Assembly (NCBI GenBank): GCA_900539375.1
Contig: UQBY01000038.1
Coordinates: 1-21,646 of the forward strand
Origin: an uncultured Clostridium sp.
GTDB lineage: Bacteria > Bacillota > Clostridia > Clostridiales > Clostridiaceae
Length of the DNA: 21,646 nt
Direction: 5' to 3'
Below the pieces are notes generated by a model that saw only the letters and a program-made list of their open reading frames with translations, made no database searches and had not been told where the DNA came from. This document shows, piece after piece, positions 6,216 to 12,342 of this stretch (its first letter is position 1; each line of letters starts with the position of its first letter). The translations under genes were made by a program, and so were the position numbers.

Positions 6216-6249
6216 TATAAATTATATCATATAATTTATATTGCAACAA
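6216..6249 (-). promoter_or_regulatory. Promoter with overlapping 25-bp palindrome, PRTRC-like operon
   Basis: Minus strand: TTGTTG (6244-6249), 17-nt spacer, TATAAT (6221-6226). Bases 6216-6240 are a perfect 25-bp palindrome with a single central base, covering the -10 box and most of the spacer, as expected for an operator. The transcript would start near 6213, pass the shared leader element about 40 bases on and then meet the terminator at 6125-6157. Confidence 0.6.
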
Positions 6250-6259
6250 TATATATATT

Positions 6260-8551
6260 TTATTTTAGCAAAAATTTACAAGGTCTTTTTGTTATCATGT
6301 ATTCCATCTGTTCTATTGGATAACGTTCTAAGATTTCTTCTGCTGTCAATTCATTTTCTTTATTACTTTCAATACTATCAAATAATGATATTTGATTCTT
6401 TACCATATTTTTATCTTTCTTCTGGTTAATTAAATCAAAATCAGCTATTATACCTATTTTTTGAGCACCAATTTTAAATAATTCTTTAGCTAATCCTTTC
6501 TTTATCATTAGGAAATTATATTTTTGTGGGTGATATTTCTTTAAATGCAATAAAGCTCCTCTACTCACAACACAACACCAACATCCTATTCTTGCTTGAT
6601 AAAATACCTTACCTATTTCTTCACTTGATACATTGTCAAATACATCTTCATAATAAACTTTTTGATTATATACCTCACAATATGGAACATCATATTTTTT
6701 TACATATTCCCAAATCATATCATTTGTAAAGAAAGCTATTGGATTTGTTCTTATACTTTTCCATGACTTAGCATAATACACTAGATTATCTCTCTTTATT
6801 GATTTTTCACGAGATAATGATTCATCTGCTCTTATACCTGAGAAATTCACTTCTATAGGATTTTTTTCTTCTATAAACTTATCAATTAGTTCAAATGTAG
6901 GTTTATGTTTTATCATATTACAACATATCTCACTTACACTTGGACCTTTACCTCTATATCCTTTTCTTTCTAAATTCCATCCCCATTTTTCTTGAACTTG
7001 CCAGTATGTCATTTTCGGTTTTGTAACATATATTTTATCTTCTAAGTTCCATTCATTTATTAAATATCTTTTAAAAGACACTAATTCAGGATACTCTACC
7101 AAACTATCACTATTTAGTATCTTAAAATTTTTTGTTACTTTTCTTACTAAATGCATTAATACGGTTGAGTCTATACCAAAACTTGAACTTACAACTGGAT
7201 TCTTTTTAGAATACCATAGAATTTTTTTTATTACATATGTTGCCTGCTTTTCAGCTAATAATAAAGAATAATTTGCTTTAGGTTTCTTTTTTTCACTAAA
7301 TCCTCTTTTATTCTTTATACTAACATTTATATCTTTCAAAAAGGTTAATCCATGTGTTGCAGAATCTTTATTAGGGTATTTACCATAATAAGGTCCATCT
7401 GCATTATTACCCTTTTCTTTTTCCATACCAACTAATTCTTTTTTAAAATCTGATGCTATTTCTAATAATAGATTTTGATACTCCTCTGCATCTTTAGGAA
7501 TTATATATTTTTTTGAATATATATCTTTCCAACAATTCTTCTTATTTTCTATCCCTCTTATCTTATAAGAAATTATTACTTCATTATCTAATATCTTATA
7601 ATTCATCATATTTCTATGAAGAGGTAAGCTATTAGGAGGTTGTGAAAATCTATTAAAATAATCATCAATTATTGATTTCATTAATAAATTATTTTTTATA
7701 AACTTCTTTTCATTATCTTTAATTAATAATGTTTTTACTATTTCTTTATAACAAAGTTCTAATTCATAATACTTCAGATTATACTCTCCATTTTTAGTAG
7801 TAAATAATTCTTTATAATTTTTCCACCTTGCTATTACACCTGCTGTTAAAAATAAATCAGGTGTAAAAATATATTCTTTTTCTTGAATTTCAAGAGTATC
7901 AATTAAAGAATTATTCTCATCTTTAAATTTTAATGTATCAGCATTATATGCAAATACATCATATAAATCTGAAGGATGTACTGTATTATTTATTCCATAC
8001 ATAGCAGCAACTAAATCCTCACTTTGAATTACTGGAAATTCTTCAGGATTGTTTATTGCATTTGTAATTTCATAAGACATATAGTCTATAAAATCTTCTT
8101 TATCACTTCCAAACACACAATACCATTGAGGATAATATTCCATCTCCTTTAGTAATATAGTTGCTAATATTTCTATTGCTATAAGATTATTATTTACATA
8201 TCCTCTTATTTTTTCACATTTTTTAATTAAAGTATCCAAATTATTTGGATACTTTAATTTTAATACTTTAAGAAACTTATCAGAATATTTCCCTTCATCA
8301 TACATCTTATTTAAAAAGTTTTCTATTTCTAAATAAGTTCCTTCTATCCAGTACGATACCATATGATAAGAGCCTTCCTCTTCACATTCATATAAACACA
8401 TATTTCCTTCTTCCTGAAGGTCATTTATTTGATTAGATATGAAGTTGTCTATTTCTCTTAATATATCATCCTGAGATATTCTTAACTTACTTTTTTTTAG
8501 CATATTTCTTTTCTCTTTTGACATATAATTTAAATTTAATGAACTCAACAT
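6260..8551 (-). CDS. PAPS-reductase/DndC-like PP-loop protein with Fe-S cysteines, 763 aa
   Basis: PP-loop ATP pyrophosphatases activate a substrate with ATP in sulfur or nucleotide chemistry. Residues 455-463 (SSSFGIDST) are the modified PP-loop S-x-G-x-D-S. EICCNMIKHKP (541-551) and GCWCC (656-660) supply a CC...C-x-x-C pattern like the [4Fe-4S] ligands of assimilatory APS reductases and DndC-type proteins. The first 430 residues are not recognised and are far longer than in sulfate-assimilation enzymes, so a nucleic-acid-directed or conflict role is more likely than cysteine synthesis. QISLFD at 720-725 resembles a sliding-clamp binding motif. The ATG at 8551 is 8 bases from AGGAGAGG and 3 bases past the TPR stop. 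No dndB, dndD, dndE or other phosphorothioation gene is present here. Confidence 0.8.
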   Translation of the reverse strand: MLSSLNLNYMSKEKRNMLKKSKLRISQDDILREIDNFISNQINDLQEEGNMCLYECEEEGSYHMVSYWIEGTYLEIENFLNKMYDEGKYSDKFLKVLKLKYPNNLDTLIKKCEKIRGYVNNNLIAIEILATILLKEMEYYPQWYCVFGSDKEDFIDYMSYEITNAINNPEEFPVIQSEDLVAAMYGINNTVHPSDLYDVFAYNADTLKFKDENNSLIDTLEIQEKEYIFTPDLFLTAGVIARWKNYKELFTTKNGEYNLKYYELELCYKEIVKTLLIKDNEKKFIKNNLLMKSIIDDYFNRFSQPPNSLPLHRNMMNYKILDNEVIISYKIRGIENKKNCWKDIYSKKYIIPKDAEEYQNLLLEIASDFKKELVGMEKEKGNNADGPYYGKYPNKDSATHGLTFLKDINVSIKNKRGFSEKKKPKANYSLLLAEKQATYVIKKILWYSKKNPVVSSSFGIDSTVLMHLVRKVTKNFKILNSDSLVEYPELVSFKRYLINEWNLEDKIYVTKPKMTYWQVQEKWGWNLERKGYRGKGPSVSEICCNMIKHKPTFELIDKFIEEKNPIEVNFSGIRADESLSREKSIKRDNLVYYAKSWKSIRTNPIAFFTNDMIWEYVKKYDVPYCEVYNQKVYYEDVFDNVSSEEIGKVFYQARIGCWCCVVSRGALLHLKKYHPQKYNFLMIKKGLAKELFKIGAQKIGIIADFDLINQKKDKNMVKNQISLFDSIESNKENELTAEEILERYPIEQMEYMITKRPCKFLLK

Positions 8552-8554
8552 AAA

Positions 8555-8956
8555 CTATACCTCTCCTAATTGTATTTCATTGATAATTTCTTTATTAATT
8601 TTTTTAAATAATTTATCACAATCGAGATCATATTCAGTATTAAAAATACTTGCTCTATTAATATAAATATATGCCTTTTTATAATTCTTTAGTAAATCAT
8701 ATACATGTGCTATGTTAAATAAACATTTATAATGACTACTATCTTTCTCTAATACTTTATTGAAAAATTTAATTGCTAAATTTAAAAATCTTTTATTTGT
8801 ATTATTAGATTTTTTTATATAACATACCCCTATATTGTAGAAACATTCTGTTTCAAAAAATTTAAAATCTATACATTTTTTATAATCTTTTATTGCTTCA
8901 TTATAATTGCCATTTTTGTAATATTGATTTGCTTGTTCAAAATATTTTGAATACAT
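8555..8956 (-). CDS. TPR-repeat protein, 133 aa
   Basis: At least two tetratricopeptide repeats: ANQYYKNGNYNEAIKDYKKC followed by CFYNIGVCYIKKS, and a later LAIKFFNKVLEKDSSHYKCL with FNIAHVYDLLKNYKKAYIYI. TPRs form a helical scaffold for binding other proteins. The start is ATG at 8956, five bases after GGAGG; a TTG at 8968 overlaps that ribosome site and is unlikely. The gene ends three bases before the 763-aa PP-loop gene, whose ribosome site lies in its last codons, so the TPR protein is probably its partner or chaperone. No signal peptide, so it is cytosolic. Confidence 0.85.
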   Translation of the reverse strand: MYSKYFEQANQYYKNGNYNEAIKDYKKCIDFKFFETECFYNIGVCYIKKSNNTNKRFLNLAIKFFNKVLEKDSSHYKCLFNIAHVYDLLKNYKKAYIYINRASIFNTEYDLDCDKLFKKINKEIINEIQLGEV

Positions 8957-9026
8957 AATTACCTCCAAATAATAAGATATAATATCTTTTTGTTACTTTC
9001 TTAATAATAAATTGCTTGTTGTTATA

Positions 9027-9035
9027 CTAATACAT
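9027..9035 (-). other. Minimal two-codon ORF (AUG UAU UAG) with a strong ribosome site
   Basis: AGGAGG (9041-9046) with a 5-base spacer precedes ATG TAT TAG, just after the leader terminator and about 70 bases before the TPR start. It could be a regulatory mini-ORF or the remnant of a lost gene. Confidence 0.35.
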
Positions 9036-9056
9036 TTTTACCTCCTATTTTTTTAA

Positions 9057-9094
9057 TAAAAAAGCCTCAGATAACTATTTTGTTACCTGAAGCT
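9057..9094 (-). terminator. Terminator between parR and the TPR gene (leader type)
   Basis: Minus strand: AGCTTCAGGTAAC pairs with GTTATCTGAGGCT over a 6-nt loop (two G-U pairs), followed by TTTTTT. It can end the parMR transcript, and it is also placed 10 bases before a strong ribosome site like the other leader terminators. I see no convincing promoter between parR and this hairpin, so read-through from parMR may supply the downstream genes. Confidence 0.7.
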
Positions 9095-9095
9095 A

Positions 9096-9133
9096 CTTAT
9101 TTTTGTTACTTACTACTATCAAATTCTGATAGT
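9096..9133. promoter_or_regulatory. Leader element and upstream hairpin
   Basis: Minus strand: hairpin ACTATCA-GAATT-TGATAGT (9115-9133) whose 3' arm runs into AGTAAGTAACAAAAATAAG, the element shared with the leaders at 2475, 6160, 19846 and 21484. On the plus strand the same hairpin is followed by CTTTTTATTT and could also act as a terminator. Confidence 0.5.
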
Positions 9134-9187
9134 CTTTTTATTTAAAATATTTTTTAAAAGTTTAACATATTTAAGCAATAAATACAA

Positions 9188-9754
9188 CTACATATTTTCC
9201 ATTTCATCAACTGGAAATGCTAAAGATACATTAAAATCTTCTGAGTTATCATCCTTATCTTCAATCTTAATCTGCTCTCTATTATTTATATCTTCTTCAT
9301 TATTCTTTACTTTTAATTCTTTTAGTATTTTTTCTTTTTTTAATTTATTTGAAAAATTTCTTTCTGAAGAGGTAGTTTGTTTAGAAAATACTTCTTCTTT
9401 TTCTTCCTTTTTAGAAGGTATTGTTAAAACTTCATCTTGATAATTTTTATTTATGGTTTGTTTAGAAAACACTACATTTTCTTCCATTGAAGATAATTTA
9501 ATTTTTCCTTGACAATAATCAAGAACTAGTTGATTTAAAATTTCTTCGTGATTTGGAAGACTAAAAAATTTTTCTTCATATATTTTAGGAATATCTATTA
9601 ATGGAAGCTTTCCAGCTAAAAAGAAATTTAATAATTGAGCTGCTATTGAGCTTATATTTCCTTTATTCTTCTCATAAGCTTCTAAGTTATTTTCAGATAT
9701 ATATATACTTATTGTTGTTTTCTTTTTACTCTTAGGTGATAACTCCAATCTCAT
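9188..9754 (-). CDS. parR: ParR-like centromere-binding adaptor, 188 aa
   Basis: Second gene after parM (16-nt gap, AGGAGGT ribosome site). ParR proteins bind the plasmid centromere through an N-terminal ribbon-helix-helix and cap ParM filaments with a flexible C-terminal tail. Residues 10-50 (KKKTTISIYISENNLEAYEK then GNISSIAAQLLNFFLAG) fit a strand-helix-helix RHH domain. The rest is long, charged and probably disordered, with VFSKQT repeated at about residues 95 and 122 and an acidic, hydrophobic end (NVSLAFPVDEMENM) suited to contact ParM. Identity rests on the RHH pattern and position; the sequence is too diverged for direct family recognition. It is longer than many ParR proteins of about 110-120 aa. 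Confidence 0.75.
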   Translation of the reverse strand: MRLELSPKSKKKTTISIYISENNLEAYEKNKGNISSIAAQLLNFFLAGKLPLIDIPKIYEEKFFSLPNHEEILNQLVLDYCQGKIKLSSMEENVVFSKQTINKNYQDEVLTIPSKKEEKEEVFSKQTTSSERNFSNKLKKEKILKELKVKNNEEDINNREQIKIEDKDDNSEDFNVSLAFPVDEMENM

Positions 9755-9770
9755 TTTACTACCTCCTACT

Positions 9771-10973
9771 TTACTTTAGTTTTTTTTGTGTTGCATATGC
9801 ATTTATCCATCCAAAATATCCTTTTGCATTTGCATAAACAGGATCCTTGCTCTTCTTTATTATATCTAAATTATATTCTTGAATATCTAAAAAGTCTTTA
9901 AACCCATCTACTATATGTTCTTCTTTACTTCCTCCACCTGAAAGATAAATAGCTTGAATTTTCCTTGAAGTATATCCACATCTATCTAACATATTGTCAT
10001 AAACTTCAGCTATTTCTTTACCCAATCTATTACTTTCTTCTGAATAGAAAGGATTTATTGATATATTTTCGCCCAAAATCATATTTTCAGTTTTTAAAGC
10101 TTCTTGAACTTGTTTTCTATTGATTTTTCCATGTTGTCCAAAAGTATATTCAGCCTTTAAAGCGTTTATAGTAAAGTCTATAACTTTTACTACGCCTTCA
10201 TTAATTCCATCACTTAAATTGGCCAATGGATTAAATACTATTTTATCATTTTTCAACTTAAAAATTCCTGTTGCGATATCTGTTGTAAAACATCCAATAT
10301 CTATCATAGATATTATTTTTTCAGGATTTCCTTCAATTCTATCTTCAGCTATTGTTTTTCTTAATGCAGCCATGCCTTCTATTTCAACCATTACTTTTTG
10401 TACATCTACATTAACTATTTTAACTGGATACTTAGGATGTAAAAATTCAATTTTATGATTACCCATAAATAATTTTTTATAATTTTCATTAGAATCATCA
10501 TCTAAGTATTCCTTAAATGGTAATCCAGTACATAGATATACTTCTAAGTCTAATTCATCATTTTTAATTTCTTCAGTTTCAATAATATCTTCTATTACTG
10601 AATTAGTTAATGCAACTAAACTATTATGAATAAGCTGCATATCTTTACTTTTTTTAATATTTGTTTTCCTATCTTTAATTTTTCCTTCATACTTTCTATA
10701 TGCTATATCAGAAAATAAAAAACTATTTATTCTTTCTTTATCATCTTTATTGCTTACAACCTTTACATCTAAAATGTCTGATAATTTTTCAAAATCTGTT
10801 CCAGATAGCTTATATTCTGATTTCATTTCACTATCAATTCTTTCGCAATATATGTTTTCATAATATTTTTTTATTATTGATTTGCTTCCTGCATTTAAAG
10901 TCTGAAAGTAGATTTTTATTGAATTATTACCTCCATCTATTCCTGCAATTACTTTTATTGTTTCTTTACTCAT
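9771..10973 (-). CDS. parM: ParM-like actin ATPase for plasmid segregation, 400 aa
   Basis: Actin-like ATPase that polymerises to push plasmid copies apart. The actin-fold nucleotide motifs are intact: phosphate-1 AGIDGGNNSIK (10-20), the CTGLPF segment (148-153) typical of ParM/Alp proteins, phosphate-2 MIDIGCFTTDIATG (223-236) and adenosine motif YLSGGGSKEEHI (343-354). The 400-aa length is slightly above R1 ParM (about 320) and in the range of Gram-positive Alps. ATG at 10973 follows AAAGGAGAG. Transcribed from the promoter at 11022-11050, which is surrounded by repeats likely bound by ParR, giving autoregulation. parR follows directly. Confidence 0.92.
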   Translation of the reverse strand: MSKETIKVIAGIDGGNNSIKIYFQTLNAGSKSIIKKYYENIYCERIDSEMKSEYKLSGTDFEKLSDILDVKVVSNKDDKERINSFLFSDIAYRKYEGKIKDRKTNIKKSKDMQLIHNSLVALTNSVIEDIIETEEIKNDELDLEVYLCTGLPFKEYLDDDSNENYKKLFMGNHKIEFLHPKYPVKIVNVDVQKVMVEIEGMAALRKTIAEDRIEGNPEKIISMIDIGCFTTDIATGIFKLKNDKIVFNPLANLSDGINEGVVKVIDFTINALKAEYTFGQHGKINRKQVQEALKTENMILGENISINPFYSEESNRLGKEIAEVYDNMLDRCGYTSRKIQAIYLSGGGSKEEHIVDGFKDFLDIQEYNLDIIKKSKDPVYANAKGYFGWINAYATQKKLK

Positions 10974-11010
10974 AGTTTATCTCTCCTTTTATTTATAAGA
11001 TTTTTAAGTG

Positions 11011-11063
11011 ATTACTATTTAATAATATTATTATATTACTATTTTGTCAATATTTATTACTAT
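11011..11063 (-). promoter_or_regulatory. parC: parM promoter with iteron-like repeats, candidate parC centromere
   Basis: Minus strand: TTGACA (11045-11050), 17-nt spacer, TATTAT (11022-11027). Three 8-bp direct repeats, ATTACTAT on the plus strand, occur at 11011, 11035 and 11056, spaced 24 and 21 bases, upstream of, within and downstream of the promoter. In type II partition systems parC is an array of direct repeats at the parM promoter, bound by ParR, which both segregates the plasmid and represses the operon. Confidence 0.6.
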
Positions 11064-11122
11064 AATATCCTATATTATTTTATAAATAATATTTTATATT
11101 CTCTTTATATTCTTTTTATATT

Positions 11123-11188
11123 TTTTAATTATATAATAAATAAATTATAAAATATATAATTTACAATTTATTTATTATATAATTAAAA
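11123..11188. repeat. AT-only 24-bp inverted repeat
   Basis: Bases 11123-11146 are the exact reverse complement of 11165-11188, with an 18-base loop. The arms contain only A and T. It lies between the divergent parM and recombinase-like promoters in the most AT-rich part of the window, and could be an unwinding element of an origin, a weak terminator or a protein site. Confidence 0.7.
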
Positions 11189-11239
11189 TGTTGAATAAAT
11201 TTATATCTAATATTAAATGTATGTGAAGGAGTTGTTTAT

Positions 11240-12139
11240 ATGATAACATTAATAAGAAAATCTTTAAGTAGTGATACTTTCTTAACTGAATATGTTACTA
11301 AATTTAATTCTTTTTCTTTTAATTATTATAAATATGAACTAGATTTAAAAACTATCAATTTAATTAATTATCATGTTAAAGAATTTGAAAAGTTTATATA
11401 CTATTCAAATCCTAATTACAAATCAATTAGTGATATATCTGAAGATGATTTAAATTCATTTAAATACTTTTGTTTTAATGAATTAAAAAATAGTCCTAAA
11501 ACAGTAAATAAAAAAATTACTTCTTTAAATTATTTTTTTAAATTTTTATTTAAAGAAATGAATTTAATTCCCTATAATTATTGTTTAAACATAACAAGAT
11601 TAAAAACTGAAGAATGTAAAAAAGCCATTATATTTAATAATAGTGAACTAAAAATAATTTTTTCTAATTTAAGAGAATTTAAATATGGATTAAGAGATAT
11701 AGTTATAAGTAAATTACTTTTAACTACTGGTCTTGAAATTCAAGAAATTTTAAATCTCACAATAAAAAATGTTGATTTAGAAAACAAAAATATCATTATT
11801 AATAATACTTCCTTTTATATATTAGATATGCTTTATTCTGACCTTTTTAACTACTTATTACTAAGGAAAGAGCTTTTAAAACCAAATTTAAATAGTAATT
11901 ATCTGTTTTTATCTCAAAGAGGTACTCAATACTCAATAAGGTCTTATGAAAAAAAGTTTAAAGAGGCTATTATAAAAAGCAATAATATAGATTTAAATTT
12001 ATCTCCAAGAAATTTACGTAGCACATTTTTATATCAACTTGCTAAAATAATTTCAGATGAAAATGAATTAAAATTTATTTCAAGACAAAAATCTTTAGAT
12101 AAATATTTAAAACAAACACCTCTAAAAGATTTAATTTAA
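11240..12139 (+). CDS. Degenerate tyrosine-recombinase-like protein, 299 aa
   Basis: ATG at 11240 is 8 bases after AAGGAG. The layout is that of a phage-integrase/XerC protein: an N-terminal SAM-like core-binding domain (about residues 15-115, including TVNKKITSLNYFFKFLFKE) and a C-terminal domain with LLTTGLEIQEILNL (160-173), IIINN hairpin and LSPRNLRSTFLYQLAK (254-269). Active-site residues are mostly missing: the first Arg of TGLR is Glu166, the His of HxxR is Arg257, only Arg260 is kept, the next His is not evident, and the only candidate Tyr is Tyr289 in an unusual context (LDKYLK). It probably binds DNA without recombining it, perhaps in replication or as a regulator. Confidence 0.75.
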   Translation: MITLIRKSLSSDTFLTEYVTKFNSFSFNYYKYELDLKTINLINYHVKEFEKFIYYSNPNYKSISDISEDDLNSFKYFCFNELKNSPKTVNKKITSLNYFFKFLFKEMNLIPYNYCLNITRLKTEECKKAIIFNNSELKIIFSNLREFKYGLRDIVISKLLLTTGLEIQEILNLTIKNVDLENKNIIINNTSFYILDMLYSDLFNYLLLRKELLKPNLNSNYLFLSQRGTQYSIRSYEKKFKEAIIKSNNIDLNLSPRNLRSTFLYQLAKIISDENELKFISRQKSLDKYLKQTPLKDLI

Positions 12140-12292
12140 TTTTATTTAATAATAACAATAAATCTTAAATATAATAAAAACAATTTTAATACTATATTGT
12201 ATAAATTATTTTTTTTAAATATATTTATTTATTTTTTTGTTGTATAATATATTATATATGATTTATTAAATTAAAAGGAATATTATTTAACT

Positions 12293-12330
12293 GGAGGTGA
12301 CCATTGGAGAGGTAGTCTATTCCTCCTCTC
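12293..12330 (+). promoter_or_regulatory. Leader with SD-like sequences and hairpin before the 540-aa gene
   Basis: GGAGGTGA (12293-12300) and GGAGAGG (12306-12312) are followed by CCTCCTCTC (12322-12330), which can pair with either. The start codon at 12343 has no ribosome site of its own. Short frames here (TTG GAG AGG TAG, or a 22-codon GTG frame) may be leader ORFs. It looks like a translation-control region. Confidence 0.45.
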
Positions 12331-12342
12331 TAAATATATATT

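Noticed and set aside
6260..8551. Calling the 763-aa protein a sulfate-assimilation PAPS reductase or DndC
   Set aside because: Motifs support only the PP-loop/Fe-S superfamily; the long N-terminal part and missing partner genes do not fit either specific function.
8957..8968. TTG at 8968 as start of the TPR gene
   Set aside because: The codon overlaps the ribosome site GGAGG that serves the ATG at 8956.
10120..10458. Plus-strand 112-aa reading frame inside parM
   Set aside because: It is antisense to a clear actin-family gene with intact motifs and has no ribosome site.
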